Shown here in pieces: positions 9,679-19,265 of a stretch of 64,000 nucleotides of DNA. Numbering within the stretch: position 1 is the first letter of the stretch; each line of letters starts with the position of its first letter. A program made the translations under genes and the position numbers. The DNA lies in assembly GCA_028873845.1 (NCBI GenBank), contig JAPPNO010000123.1:1-64000 (forward strand), given 5' to 3'. This stretch comes from Gemmatimonadota bacterium (lineage in GTDB: Bacteria > Gemmatimonadota > Gemmatimonadetes > Longimicrobiales > Gaopeijiaceae). Under the pieces are notes generated by a model. The model saw only the letters and a program-made list of their open reading frames with translations. It was not told the DNA's origin and made no database searches.

Positions 9679-11658
9679 CTATCCACCCTCTGCACGGCGG
9701 GTTCGCAGCGCACGGGAAGCGGCCACCACCGTCTCCGCGACCAGCAGCGCCAGGACAAGCACGGCCAGCAGGCGCCACGGTTCCGGCCCACGCCCCGAAC
9801 GGAAGATGTGGCGGGGCCACGCAGCCACATCGTCGACGACCGTGGAGACTCCGGGAATGGCGCGGCGGACATCGGCGATCGACGCCGGTTCCAGGTCGGT
9901 CTCCGTGACCGGCGGGTTGACCGGGACCGTCTGCAGGATGCTGTCTCCCGCGAGCACCCGGTACAGGCCCGAGGTGGCGGTGGCCAGAAACGGCTGATCC
10001 CCATCGACGGCGTGTGCCGTGCCATCGGGCGTGTGCACAGCCGTGGCGGTGGGCGGCGGACGGAAGTTCGTGCCGGCCATTACCTCGCGGGGGGCCGTGC
10101 CGGTCCTGGCGCCGTGTTCGATCGCCCATTCCAGCAGCGGCATCATGGCGGCGGAGACGGGGAGCGTGGTTGCCTGCTCGTCCAGGGGCGACGCGAGGAG
10201 GATGTACGGTCCGGTCGTGCCGTTGCCGGAGAGAAGCCACGGATCGCCGTTGGCCAGGGTGACCAGAGCGGCGGTGCGCGACGGCACGGGAGTATCTGCG
10301 GATGCGGCGCCGTTGTCGGCTTCGGGGTCCCGGCCGGACTCGCCTCCCGCGCGGTTCCGGGCAGTCGAAACCAGGGTGAAGTAACGCCGGATCTCCACCT
10401 GCGAAAGATCGACCGCGAATTCGCCGGGAGCGATGCGCGCCCCTCCCGGGGCGGAGAGTTCGTAGCGGTAGGGGACTCCCGCCTCGGCCAGCCGCAGGTT
10501 CAGGGCCGGAAGCCGCGACGGATCGGCGAGGGGGATCACGAGGGCGCTCTGCCCAAGGCCGTGACGATCCAGGCCCTCGCCGCCCACGCAGATGAGCGTC
10601 GCCGCCCTGGCCGCGCCCCCGATCGAGATCCTGTCGCTCTCCTCCAGCACCGCCAGCGCTTCCGAGACGAAGAACGGGGCAGGGCCGAGGAGCGCGACCG
10701 GAGTCGGATCCCGCACCGTGAAGGCGAAGTACCGGCGGTCGTCCGCGGTCAGTGGATCGGGGTCGATCTCGGCGTATCCTTCCACGCGCCCGGGCGGGAA
10801 GGGACCCGCCGGAAGCCTGACGGTGGCGCCTGCCGGTGCGGTGGCCGCGGCCCTGAGCTGTCCTCCGACATAGAGGCGGACTCCGACCGTATCACCCGGC
10901 TCTCCGCCCGCGATCGAGACCGCCGCCTCCGTGCGCCGGCCCGCCAGAGGGGGGAGCCCGTCCCCGAAGGACAGCGCGGCAATGCCGCGGTTGCCGCGGT
11001 CCCCGGCCGGGGCCCCGAAGACGACCACTGGGATATCGTCCGCCGGGGCGAACGGCTCCGCGGCGAAGGCGGTGGCCTGCAGGTCGGTGAAGACGTGCAC
11101 CTCGCGGCTCGGCAGTTCGCTCTGGCCCACCAGGGCGCGGGCGCGGGCCACGGCACTCGTGAGGTCGCCGGGCGTGTGTCCCGGTTCGGTCGCGTCGATG
11201 GTGGCGAGTGCCTGGGCGATGCCGCCCGGAACCGCCGGCTCCCAGGGCGTTCCCGCCCGCAGCACCCAGATCACGTCCTCGTGATTCGCGCCCGCCACGC
11301 TGCGCCGCGCCACCGCCTTGAGGGTGTCCAGCCGCCGCCGCCCGTCCTCGATGATGGTGGCGCTCATCGAATTGTCCAGGATGAGCGCCAGCGCGGTGGG
11401 ATCGTGGCTTCCCCCTGGACCCCGCAAGTGCATCCGCGCGCCGAGCAGGACGAGCAGGACCACGATCGAGGCTCGCAACAGGAGCAGCAGCAGCTGTTGG
11501 GTCCGAATCTGGCGCGCGTGATCCCGTTCAGTGCGCAGCAGGTAGAGGATCGCCGGAAAGGTGAAGGTCTTGCTCTCCTGCCGATAGAAGAGATGCAGGA
11601 TGATCGGCACCAGCACAGCCAGTCCGGCAACCAGGAACAGAGGGTTGAGAAAGCCCAT
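9679..11658 (-). CDS. BatA/VWA-type membrane protein (aerotolerance operon-like)
   Basis: Membrane protein of the type encoded beside DUF58 proteins. Residues 1-25 form a membrane helix (FLNPLFLVAGLAVLVPIILHLF) of the BatA N-terminal domain, a second helix follows at about 55-75 (LLLLLLRASIVVLLVLLGA), then a von Willebrand A-like domain beginning LALILDNSMSATI, where DNSMS gives a MIDAS-like DxSxS. A long extracytoplasmic beta region and a last helix near the C-terminus (LLAVLVLALLVAETVVA) complete it. The ATG directly abuts the DUF58 stop (TGAATG). Function of such operons is poorly known; stress tolerance and cofactor-dependent chaperone roles have been proposed. Confidence 0.82.
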   Translation of the reverse strand: MGFLNPLFLVAGLAVLVPIILHLFYRQESKTFTFPAILYLLRTERDHARQIRTQQLLLLLLRASIVVLLVLLGARMHLRGPGGSHDPTALALILDNSMSATIIEDGRRRLDTLKAVARRSVAGANHEDVIWVLRAGTPWEPAVPGGIAQALATIDATEPGHTPGDLTSAVARARALVGQSELPSREVHVFTDLQATAFAAEPFAPADDIPVVVFGAPAGDRGNRGIAALSFGDGLPPLAGRRTEAAVSIAGGEPGDTVGVRLYVGGQLRAAATAPAGATVRLPAGPFPPGRVEGYAEIDPDPLTADDRRYFAFTVRDPTPVALLGPAPFFVSEALAVLEESDRISIGGAARAATLICVGGEGLDRHGLGQSALVIPLADPSRLPALNLRLAEAGVPYRYELSAPGGARIAPGEFAVDLSQVEIRRYFTLVSTARNRAGGESGRDPEADNGAASADTPVPSRTAALVTLANGDPWLLSGNGTTGPYILLASPLDEQATTLPVSAAMMPLLEWAIEHGARTGTAPREVMAGTNFRPPPTATAVHTPDGTAHAVDGDQPFLATATSGLYRVLAGDSILQTVPVNPPVTETDLEPASIADVRRAIPGVSTVVDDVAAWPRHIFRSGRGPEPWRLLAVLVLALLVAETVVAASRALRTRRAEGG

Positions 11659-12588
11659 TCAGGGGAGCCGCTGGCGTTTCCACAGGTAGAAGCGAAGCGC
11701 ATGTGACAGCGGCTCGTCCGTACCGATCGTCGAATAGGCGATTCCGCGGCTCGTCAGGGCGGTGGTCCAGTCGGCGACCGCGTTCTCGACGGCGTCGCGG
11801 TACTGCCGCCGCATGTCCGCCACAGACACCTGCAGCGAGTCCCCGGTCTCGGGGTCGACGAAACGGGTCTCCCCGGTAGTGGGCAGGTCGCGCTCGCCGG
11901 GGTCGACGAGGTGGAAGACGAGCACTTCGTGCCCGGTGTGCTGCAGGTAGATCAGCGCCTTGGCGGTGGCGGCGGGATCGACCAGCAGGTCCGAGATCAG
12001 GATCACCAGCCCCTTGCGCTTCAGCCGCATGGCCACGTCCTTGATCGCCGATTCCGAGTCCGTGCGGCCGCCGCCCTGCAGGGCATTCAGGTGCTGCAGC
12101 AGCATGCGCCAGTGGACCTTTCCGCCACGGGCCCGGGTCTGCCGGACGATCCTCTCGTGGAAGGCCATCAGACCGACGATGTCGCCCTGGCGGATCAGGA
12201 TCAGGGAGACGGCGGCAGCCAGGTGCTTGGCGTACCAGAGCTTGGAGGGCAAGCGCGGCCGCGAGGACCATTCCATCGATTCGCTGATGTCGATCAGCAT
12301 ATACGCCCGCAGGTTCGTTTCCTCCTCGTACTGCTTTACGTAGAAGCGGTCCGAACGTGCGAAGAGCCGCCAGTCCAGGGTGCGGAGATCGTCGCCCGGC
12401 TGATAGGCGCGGTTCTCGGCGAACTCGGCCGAGAATCCCCGGTTCGGCGATCGGTGGAGCCCCAGGAGGAACCCGTGCACCACCTGCCGTGCGATGATGT
12501 CGATGCCGCCCAGTTGAGCCAGCGTGGCAGGATCGAGGAGGTCGCCGCGCCGGTCACGGTGAGGCGTGACGGTTTCGTTGGTGGCCAT
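11659..12588 (-). CDS. DUF58 domain protein
   Basis: A 309-residue DUF58 protein. The diagnostic block is AYQPGDDLRTLDWRLFARSD (about residues 66-85), followed by a VWA-like fold: LIDISESMEW supplies a MIDAS-like D-x-S-x-S. DUF58 proteins are usually partners of MoxR AAA ATPases and BatA/BatB proteins; here the BatA-like gene follows immediately, but no MoxR gene precedes it: upstream are 180 bp without a convincing ORF and then the end of a TonB receptor gene. Start ATG at 12588 with no strong Shine-Dalgarno. Probably the first gene of the minus-strand train that includes mfd. Confidence 0.85.
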   Translation of the reverse strand: MATNETVTPHRDRRGDLLDPATLAQLGGIDIIARQVVHGFLLGLHRSPNRGFSAEFAENRAYQPGDDLRTLDWRLFARSDRFYVKQYEEETNLRAYMLIDISESMEWSSRPRLPSKLWYAKHLAAAVSLILIRQGDIVGLMAFHERIVRQTRARGGKVHWRMLLQHLNALQGGGRTDSESAIKDVAMRLKRKGLVILISDLLVDPAATAKALIYLQHTGHEVLVFHLVDPGERDLPTTGETRFVDPETGDSLQVSVADMRRQYRDAVENAVADWTTALTSRGIAYSTIGTDEPLSHALRFYLWKRQRLP

Positions 12589-12768
12589 GGTCCATTGAAT
12601 GTGGACGAGGGCGGGGGTGTGGGGAAGTGGGAGAAGGGGCGACCCGATCTCCCCGGAGCCACGAGCCGACGCGGCCCCTGGCTGATGTCCTCACCGATCC
12701 GGGCCCTGATGCCCCGGTATGAGACCGAGGTCTCCCGAACCGCCGGGTCGGCCGGGCGTTGAGGTTCG

Positions 12769-15700
12769 TCAGCCCCCCATGCGGTACGTCAGCGAGAGCT
12801 TGATCCGCCGGCCCTTGGGGCTGTGCGTGAACCCGTCATAGGACGCCTCCCACCTCACGAGCGGCGGCGGGGCGTCCAGCACATTCAACGCCGACAGGCC
12901 CACGTCGAACTGGTCGGACGCGCGCCGGAGCATACTGACATCCCACGTCAGGAACCGGTCGATGTTCTCGTATTGGGTGCCCACAAAGGCTTCGTTGGTG
13001 TATCCCGAAACCGTATTGAGATAGTTGACAACGCTGTAGTCCCCCACATGGTATCCCGCGGAGAAGCTCGATTTCCACTGGGGCAGCGGCGGAGCGATGG
13101 GATTCGCCCAGTTGAGCTTCCCCGTCGCGTCGTGTTCCCCCAGCACTTCGACCCCGGCCACATCCAGCGCCCGGACCGTGAACTCCCTGCCCCAGGTGCC
13201 ATCCATTTCCAGGGAAATCATGGCTTCCCCGCGAGGAATACGGGTGCTGGCGTGAAAATCGATGCCCGACATGTGGACCCCCGGCCAGTTGACGAAGCGC
13301 ACCTCGATCCGCTCCACCGACTGGATGTCGCATGAACCGTCCTGCCTGTTGCCGGGACAGGTCACGAGATCCTTCACCGCCTCCCGCTGGCTTCCGCCCG
13401 CCGCATACAGGCTCGCGACGCCCTCGTAGGGCAGGACATCGATGATGTTCTCGAAGTCGTAGTCCCAGTAGTCGATCGAAGCGCGGAAGCGCGGCAGCTG
13501 GAAGGTGACACCCACGTTGTAGGTGAAGGCCCGCTCGGGCACGAGGTCCTTGTCGCCGTAGGTGTCGATCCCCTTGTAGATCCCGGCCGCACTCACATAC
13601 TCCAGGCCCGTGTTCACGCCCTCGTTGAGGTCGTCGACGGACGGGGTCCGGAAGGTGGTCTGGACCGATGCGCGAAGCGCGACCGGCTCCGCCAGTTCGA
13701 CGCGCACCGCGACCTTGGGATCGAAGCTCCGGATCGAACCGTGGAATTCGTAGTTCGCTGCGATCTGCCCGTGAATCCGGTGCCCGAGGTCGATGCCGGA
13801 TTCCGCGAAGAACCGGTGTACGGTCTGTGCGTCGTCGTAGGGGAAGAAGCTCCCGGTGAAGTGGAAGGGGCCGAACTTGTCGGCGCAACTGCGGTCCCCC
13901 GGGACGGCGCACGGCGTCACGTCCAGGTTCCCGGGATCGTTCGGCTCGGCCCCCACGCTCAGCCTGCGGAACTGGTAGCCGACAGCGTATTGCGCCTCAT
14001 CCGCCAGTGCACCCTTCAGCATCGCGTCCACGACAAGGAGATTGGCTTCGTTGTCCAGATTGCTTTCGCCGTTGATCCAGTCGATCAGCTCCTGGGTGTT
14101 GTCGAGCCCCGCGACGTAGTCGGGGTTGTCCCGGTCGCGATAGGGCGCGTCCGGCTGCACCGAGTTCCTGTGAGCGCTGCTGAACGGGTTGTAGTACATG
14201 CAGTTGCCCTGCCCGGCCACCTGGCCGTTGAGGGACCCCAGCGCCATGCCGGACGGGCTCGACGGGTCGACCACCACGCCGACTCCGCAGTTCGGTCCAC
14301 CGAATCCCCGAAACGCCAGGAACTTGCGGTAGAGGAATTCGCCGGGGAGGTTGGCGTTGCCCGTCGACCGCGAGAAGCCGGCGGCAAGCTCGAAGGCCGC
14401 CTCCCGTTCCCCGAAGGCTTCGAATTCATGTTCAAGGGAGGCGGCGAAGCGCTGTGTGCGGGAGTCCCGGCGAAGCGTCCGCGGCGGGCCGGAGTTTCCG
14501 ACCATGCGGCCGAAGAAATACCAGTCGTTCTCCAGGCACTCGTCGTTGCTGGCGAATCCGGCGGCTTGCCCGTAGCTGTTGCAGAAAACCTGCCGCCCCG
14601 GATGCGTGGGCTCGATCAGCTGCGAGCCGTTGTAGGGGGAGATGGGCGGGTAGGAGGGTGTGGTGAGCCAGTTGGGCGTGCTGGCCTCCGCCCACAGGGC
14701 CTCCAGCCGGTAGCTCGATGCGTCGCCGAAGCTCCCGTTCAACTCGGCGAAGGCCCGGATCTGCCGGGAAGCGTCGGTCAGGTTGTCGAAGGGTCCGTAG
14801 TCGAAACGGCAGGTTTCGTCCGGCTCGAGGAAGCCCCCGAACCCCTCGCACTGCGGGTCGACGAAGACGCCTCCCCAGCCGCCGTAGTGCGCGTCGAGCA
14901 GGGCCGAAACGAATTCATCCGGCGTTTCGTCCCCCGTCAGCCTGGGGAAGAGGAAGGCACCCGGATTGCCGGTGTACGACCACCCGCCGCCGCCCGGAAC
15001 GAAGCCGCCCAGCGTCCAGTCCCGCTCCTCGACCTTGAGTTCCCGGGTGAAGAACGCCTCCGCCGAAACGACCGCGTGCGCTCGCTCGCCCAGCTCCGAA
15101 CCCCAGATGGCGCCGACATTCGTTTCCCCCGCTCCCGAGAAATACTCGTGCGAGCCGGAGACTTCGAAGCCCTCGAAACCGCTGCGGGTCAGAAAGTTCA
15201 CCACCCCCGTCACCGCGTCGGAACCGTAGACCGCCGACGCCCCCTCCTTCACCGTCTCGATCCGTTCAAGGGCGATCGACGGAAACGCGTTGACATCGAC
15301 GAACCGCCCCCCGGCGAGGCGGATCGGGATGGGTACCTGGCGCCGGCCGTTCAGGAGCACGAGGGTCCGCGAGGCGCCGAGGCCCCGGAGATTGACGGAT
15401 GCCACGGTCTCCGATACGAGACCGGGCGGGCGGGTGCTGTACCATCCCTGGCGCGCGCCGAGAATGCCCTGGCTGGCGGGGAGATTGCGGAAGAAGTCGA
15501 ACGCCTGCGGTGAACCCAGCTCCGCCATCGTTCTGCGGCCCGACACCGAGACCGCGTAGGGCAGTTCGACGGGCGACTCCTCGAAGGCCGTGCCTGTCAC
15601 GACCAATTCGTGAAGGTGGAACGCCTCCGGCTCCATCTCCAGCTCCAGGAAGACGGCCTCGCCTTCGGTTACGCTGACGGTTCGCGAAAGATCCGCGTGC

Positions 15701-15963
15701 CCCAACATCTCGACGTGAATCTCATGGGTGCCCACGGGCACGTCGCCCATGACGAAGCGACCCCCCTCCTGGGACAGCACCACCCTGCCCAGCGCCGCCA
15801 CTTCGATCCGGGCCCCCGAAATCGGCTGGGCGGTCGCAGCGTCCACCACAACGCCCGTGATCGAGCCGGTCGCCTGCGCACCGAGGGCGGCGGGAAGCGT
15901 GCCGCAAATCAGAAGGCCGGGGACGAGAAGAGAAACGGGGAACCGCGGGAAATGCTTTCGCAT
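12769..15963 (-). CDS. TonB-dependent receptor with N-terminal carboxypeptidase-regulatory-like domain
   Basis: Outer-membrane active transporter driven by TonB/ExbBD; substrate unknown. I start at the ATG at 15963 (MRKHFPRFPV), which has GGAAGG upstream and opens a normal signal peptide ending LGAQA; the ORF track start 36 codons earlier has no support. About residues 30-110 are a carboxypeptidase-regulatory-like beta sandwich (ITGVVVDAATAQPISGARI), then the plug (LRGLGASRTLVLLNGRRQVP, KEGASAVYGSDAVTGVVNF), then a barrel ending LSLTYRMGG. 1064 residues. Several loop regions carry cysteine pairs (e.g. QCEGFGGFLEPDETC, PCAVPGDRSC, CPGNRQDGSC). No SusD-like partner lies beside it. Confidence 0.88.
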   Translation of the reverse strand: MRKHFPRFPVSLLVPGLLICGTLPAALGAQATGSITGVVVDAATAQPISGARIEVAALGRVVLSQEGGRFVMGDVPVGTHEIHVEMLGHADLSRTVSVTEGEAVFLELEMEPEAFHLHELVVTGTAFEESPVELPYAVSVSGRRTMAELGSPQAFDFFRNLPASQGILGARQGWYSTRPPGLVSETVASVNLRGLGASRTLVLLNGRRQVPIPIRLAGGRFVDVNAFPSIALERIETVKEGASAVYGSDAVTGVVNFLTRSGFEGFEVSGSHEYFSGAGETNVGAIWGSELGERAHAVVSAEAFFTRELKVEERDWTLGGFVPGGGGWSYTGNPGAFLFPRLTGDETPDEFVSALLDAHYGGWGGVFVDPQCEGFGGFLEPDETCRFDYGPFDNLTDASRQIRAFAELNGSFGDASSYRLEALWAEASTPNWLTTPSYPPISPYNGSQLIEPTHPGRQVFCNSYGQAAGFASNDECLENDWYFFGRMVGNSGPPRTLRRDSRTQRFAASLEHEFEAFGEREAAFELAAGFSRSTGNANLPGEFLYRKFLAFRGFGGPNCGVGVVVDPSSPSGMALGSLNGQVAGQGNCMYYNPFSSAHRNSVQPDAPYRDRDNPDYVAGLDNTQELIDWINGESNLDNEANLLVVDAMLKGALADEAQYAVGYQFRRLSVGAEPNDPGNLDVTPCAVPGDRSCADKFGPFHFTGSFFPYDDAQTVHRFFAESGIDLGHRIHGQIAANYEFHGSIRSFDPKVAVRVELAEPVALRASVQTTFRTPSVDDLNEGVNTGLEYVSAAGIYKGIDTYGDKDLVPERAFTYNVGVTFQLPRFRASIDYWDYDFENIIDVLPYEGVASLYAAGGSQREAVKDLVTCPGNRQDGSCDIQSVERIEVRFVNWPGVHMSGIDFHASTRIPRGEAMISLEMDGTWGREFTVRALDVAGVEVLGEHDATGKLNWANPIAPPLPQWKSSFSAGYHVGDYSVVNYLNTVSGYTNEAFVGTQYENIDRFLTWDVSMLRRASDQFDVGLSALNVLDAPPPLVRWEASYDGFTHSPKGRRIKLSLTYRMGG

Positions 15964-16085
15964 CAAAGCCAACCTTCCGTCAAAATGGTGCGCCAGGTAC
16001 GGGAGACGGGTGGCGCCCGGTCCGGCACCGGCGCGAAGCAATGAGGAGCGTCCATCTGAAGAGACGGCCAACCGATGATCAAGTC

Positions 16086-16133
16086 AATACGGACCTTACA
16101 CAATGCGGACCCTGCGCAATACGGGACCCCGCG
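16086..16133. repeat. Three tandem 16-bp repeats (AATRCGGACCYTRCRC)
   Basis: Copies begin at 16086 (AATACGGACCTTACAC), 16102 (AATGCGGACCCTGCGC) and 16118 (AATACGGGACCCCGCG, one base inserted). They lie in the divergent region about 125 bp before the TonB-receptor start and 170 bp before the lepA promoter. Spaced repeats of this kind often bind a regulator, but no binding protein is indicated by the sequence. Confidence 0.6.
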
Positions 16134-16257
16134 CGAGCGAGGTCAATTCACCCATCAAATGCAGCGGAAGGCTCCGGCGCCTGCCCTGCGAAGTCCGGCC
16201 CGTCGCCCGGCGGAGGGGTCGAAGCCGCGGTCCGGCGGAGATCATCGCCCCGTGCGA

Positions 16258-16287
16258 TTGACCGCCCAAAAACGGCCCGGTTACCTT
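16258..16287 (+). promoter_or_regulatory. Probable lepA promoter
   Basis: TTGACC at 16258-16263 and TACCTT at 16282-16287 with an 18-bp spacer, 48 bp before the chosen lepA ATG. The same pair of hexamers with the same spacing precedes mrp and, nearly so, pyrR and rpsT, which supports it as a real vegetative promoter form in this genome. Confidence 0.6.
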
Positions 16288-16335
16288 CGGAGGGCCGGCC
16301 CCGCGGCCTCGCCGGGTCTCGAGCCGCAACCGTCG

Positions 16336-18180
16336 ATGGCCCCCCCGCCTCCCACCACCCCGGGTCTCTCCGTGCGGACCGACCTCATTCGCAACTTCTG
16401 CATCATCGCCCACATCGACCACGGCAAGTCCACGCTGGCCGACCGCCTCCTCGAGGCCACCGCCACCCTGGACCGCCGCCAGATGAGGGACCAGGTGCTG
16501 GACTCCAACGAGCTGGAGCGCGAGCGCGGCATCACCATCAAGCTGCACGCCGTGCGCATGGCGTACACCGCCCGCGACGGCCGCGACTTCCACTTCAACC
16601 TGATCGACACCCCGGGCCACGTCGACTTCACCTACGAGGTCTCCCGCTCCCTGGCGGCGTGCGAGGGCGCGATCCTGGTCGTCGACGCCACGCAGGGGGT
16701 GCAGGCCCAGACGCTGTCCAACCTCTTTCTGGCCCTGGAGGCGGACCTCGAGATCCTCCCCGTCCTCAACAAGATCGACCTGCCCGGGGCGGAGCCGGAA
16801 CGCCGCCGCCACGAGGTCGCGGAGCTGATGGGCATCGACCCGGGGCAGGTGCTGGAGGTCTCCGCCAAGGAGGGGTCGGGGATCGAGGCCGTGCTGGAGG
16901 CCGTGGTCGAGCGCATTCCGCCGCCGTCCGGCAGCGCGGACGCCCCGCTCAGGGCGCTGATCTTCGACTCGTACTACGACCAGTACCTCGGCGCCGTCCC
17001 CACGGTCCGCGTCGTGGACGGTACGCTCAGGGCCGGAATGACGATCACCTTCGGCGCGGTCGAGGCCGGATACGAGGTGACCGAGGTGGGGCACCTCAGA
17101 CTGGGCCGCGTTCCGGCCGGATCGCTCGGTCCCGGCGATGTGGGATACGTGGTCGCGGCGATCAAGGCCGTGACCGACACGCGCGTGGGCGACACCATCC
17201 TCGACGCCGCGAACCCGTCGGACGAACTGCTCCCCGGATACCAGGAGGCCAAGCCCATGGTCTTCGCCGGTCTCTACCCCTCGGACGCGGACGACTACGA
17301 GGAGCTCAGGGACTCGCTCCACCGCCTTCAGCTGAACGATGCCTCGCTGCGGTTCGAGCCGGAGACCTCCCGTGCCCTCGGGTTCGGTTTCCGCTGCGGC
17401 TTCCTGGGCCTGCTCCACCTCGAGATCGTGCAGGAGCGGCTGGACCGCGAATTCGGCGTGAAGCTCGTTACGACCGTCCCCAACGTGAAGTACCGGGTAA
17501 CGATGTCGGAGGGCGAGACCCTCGCGATCGAGAACCCGGCCGAGCTGCCGGACCGCGCCCTGGTCGATACGGTGGCCGAGCCGGTGGTGAGGGCCCACAT
17601 CATGACGCCCGCCGACTACATCGGGAACGTGCAGAAGCTCTGTCATGAACGCCGCGGAGTGTTCCGGGGGATGACCTACCTGGATCCGCGCCGGGTCGAG
17701 ATGGACTATGAGCTCCCCCTGGCCGAGATCGTGCTGGACTTCTACGGCCGGCTCAAGGGTGGGACCAGGGGCTACGCGGCGCTGGACTACGAGTTCCAGG
17801 AGTACCGGGCGAGCGACCTGGTGAAGCTCGACATCCTCGTGAACCAGGAACCCGTCGATGCCTTCTCGGTCATCCTCCACCGCAAGGGCGCCTATCAGCA
17901 CGGGCGGGCGCTCGTCCGCAAGCTCAAGGAGCTGATACCCAGGCAGCAGTTCGAGGTCGCCCTGCAGGCGGCCATCGGGGGCCAGGTGATCGCGCGGTCG
18001 AATGTGAAGGCCGTGCGCAAGAACGTCACCGCGAAGTGCTACGGCGGCGACATCACGCGCAAGCGCAAGCTGCTGGAGCGCCAGAAGGAGGGGAAGAAAC
18101 GGATGAAGCAGGTGGGATCCGTGGAGATCCCGCAGGAGGCGTTCATGGCGGTGTTGCAGCTGGACGGGGATCGCTCGTGA
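16336..18180 (+). CDS. lepA: Elongation factor 4 (LepA)
   Basis: Ribosome-binding translational GTPase that back-translocates or remodels stalled ribosomes. 614 residues from the ATG at 16336; the track ORF start is far upstream of any family homology and the promoter lies between. G motifs are complete: [17 protein letters not shown] (G1), [10 protein letters not shown] (G2), DTPGHVDF (G3), NKIDLPGA (G4), SAKEGSGI (G5). The LepA-specific [19 protein letters not shown] and the C-terminal domain [23 protein letters not shown] followed by [14 protein letters not shown] distinguish it from EF-G. It overlaps the next gene by 4 nt (GTGA). Confidence 0.97.
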   Translation: MAPPPPTTPGLSVRTDLIRNFCIIAHIDHGKSTLADRLLEATATLDRRQMRDQVLDSNELERERGITIKLHAVRMAYTARDGRDFHFNLIDTPGHVDFTYEVSRSLAACEGAILVVDATQGVQAQTLSNLFLALEADLEILPVLNKIDLPGAEPERRRHEVAELMGIDPGQVLEVSAKEGSGIEAVLEAVVERIPPPSGSADAPLRALIFDSYYDQYLGAVPTVRVVDGTLRAGMTITFGAVEAGYEVTEVGHLRLGRVPAGSLGPGDVGYVVAAIKAVTDTRVGDTILDAANPSDELLPGYQEAKPMVFAGLYPSDADDYEELRDSLHRLQLNDASLRFEPETSRALGFGFRCGFLGLLHLEIVQERLDREFGVKLVTTVPNVKYRVTMSEGETLAIENPAELPDRALVDTVAEPVVRAHIMTPADYIGNVQKLCHERRGVFRGMTYLDPRRVEMDYELPLAEIVLDFYGRLKGGTRGYAALDYEFQEYRASDLVKLDILVNQEPVDAFSVILHRKGAYQHGRALVRKLKELIPRQQFEVALQAAIGGQVIARSNVKAVRKNVTAKCYGGDITRKRKLLERQKEGKKRMKQVGSVEIPQEAFMAVLQLDGDRS

Positions 18181-19265
18181 CATCGTCGCAGCCGGATGCG
18201 GGCACCGGCGGTGGAGGGCACGGACACGGTGATGGGGAGCGGAGCGGATGCCCCGGGCGGGAGAAGACGGGGGACCGCGGGCGGGATCGGGCCGGCGCGC
18301 CGCGCTGGATCGCCGGCGTGGACATCGGGGGGACCAACCTGCGCGTGGGTCTGGTCCCGCTCGAAGGGGGACCGCCGGGTGTGATCAGGCGTGAGCGCAC
18401 CCGGGCCGGGCAGGGTCCGGCGCATGTGGCCGCCAAAGTGGCCGACATGCTGCGGAGCGCGGTCGGCGAGGTGGGGCGGGGCGGGGTGGCGGGGATCGGC
18501 GTGGGGTGTCCCGGGCCGGTGGACCGGGGGGCGGGCATGGTTCTGGAGACTCCCAACCTGGGGTGGCGGCACGTACCGCTGCGCGACCTGGTCGCCGATG
18601 CCACAGGTCTGCCGGTCACCCTGGAGAACGATGCCAACTGCGCGGCCTACGGAGAGTGGTGGCAGGGGGCGGGGCGGGGGGCGGAGCGTCTGATCGGCCT
18701 TACCCTGGGGACCGGGATCGGAGGGGGGATCGTCCTGGGGGGCGAGATCTACCACGGCGCCTCGGACGCCGCCGGGGAAGTGGGACACATGTCGGTGGAC
18801 TTCGATGGGCGGCTCTGCGCGTGCGGTTCGAGGGGGTGCGTGGAGGCGTATGCGTCCGGACCGGGAATCGCGGCCCGGGCCGTGGAGGGCCTGGCGGACG
18901 CGGCCGACTCCAGCCTGGCCGGAATCGCACGGACCGACGGCGTCCGCGTAACCGCCAGGATGGTTTGCGAGGCGGCGGCGGGGGGGGACGGGTATGCCAG
19001 GCGGGTCCTGGCCGAGACGGGGCGCATCCTGGCGGTGGCGGTGGCCAATCTTGTCAACCTGTTCAACCCCGACGTCATTGTCGTGGCGGGCGGCGTGACC
19101 GCGGCCGGGGACCACCTCTTCAGGCCGCTGCGTGACGAAGTGCGCCGCCGGGCATTTCCCTCCGCCCTCGGCGCCTGCCGCGTGGTCCCGGCCGAGCTTC
19201 CCGGCACGGCCGGCGTGATCGGTGCGGCGGGAGTTTTCAAAGGTGCCGTGTACGGTGGCGTCTGA
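18177..19265 (+). CDS. ROK family sugar kinase (glucokinase-like)
   Basis: ATP-dependent sugar kinase of the ROK family, probably acting on glucose or an amino sugar. The GTG at 18177 overlaps the lepA TGA (GTGA) and is the best start; the first 40 residues are low-complexity Gly/Asp/Arg, so a later start is possible. Motifs: [15 protein letters not shown] (phosphate loop), [44 protein letters not shown], and the ROK zinc signature [14 protein letters not shown]. There is no N-terminal helix-turn-helix, so it is a kinase rather than a ROK repressor. It overlaps the downstream PfkB-like gene. Confidence 0.9.
   Translation: MTSSQPDAGTGGGGHGHGDGERSGCPGREKTGDRGRDRAGAPRWIAGVDIGGTNLRVGLVPLEGGPPGVIRRERTRAGQGPAHVAAKVADMLRSAVGEVGRGGVAGIGVGCPGPVDRGAGMVLETPNLGWRHVPLRDLVADATGLPVTLENDANCAAYGEWWQGAGRGAERLIGLTLGTGIGGGIVLGGEIYHGASDAAGEVGHMSVDFDGRLCACGSRGCVEAYASGPGIAARAVEGLADAADSSLAGIARTDGVRVTARMVCEAAAGGDGYARRVLAETGRILAVAVANLVNLFNPDVIVVAGGVTAAGDHLFRPLRDEVRRRAFPSALGACRVVPAELPGTAGVIGAAGVFKGAVYGGV

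Larger units (their letters stand above)
15964..16335. other. Divergent intergenic region, TonB receptor / lepA
   Basis: 372 bp without a supported gene. It holds the 16-bp tandem repeats at 16086-16133 and the lepA promoter at 16258-16287, each listed separately. The TonB-receptor start is preceded on the minus strand by GGAAGG. ORFs that the track runs through here are extensions of flanking genes. Confidence 0.6.

Noticed and set aside
6690-9908. 1072-residue plus-strand ORF opposite mfd
   Set aside because: Antisense shadow of mfd; no recognisable protein features.
9403-11706. 767-residue plus-strand ORF opposite the BatA-like gene
   Set aside because: Shadow; the minus-strand frame has membrane helices and a VWA-like domain.
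12769-15963. SusC-type starch/glycan receptor
   Set aside because: It has the N-terminal carboxypeptidase-regulatory-like domain, but no SusD-like gene lies next to it, so a SusCD system is not supported.
16096-18183. 695-residue minus-strand ORF opposite lepA
   Set aside because: Shadow of lepA, whose G motifs are complete on the plus strand.
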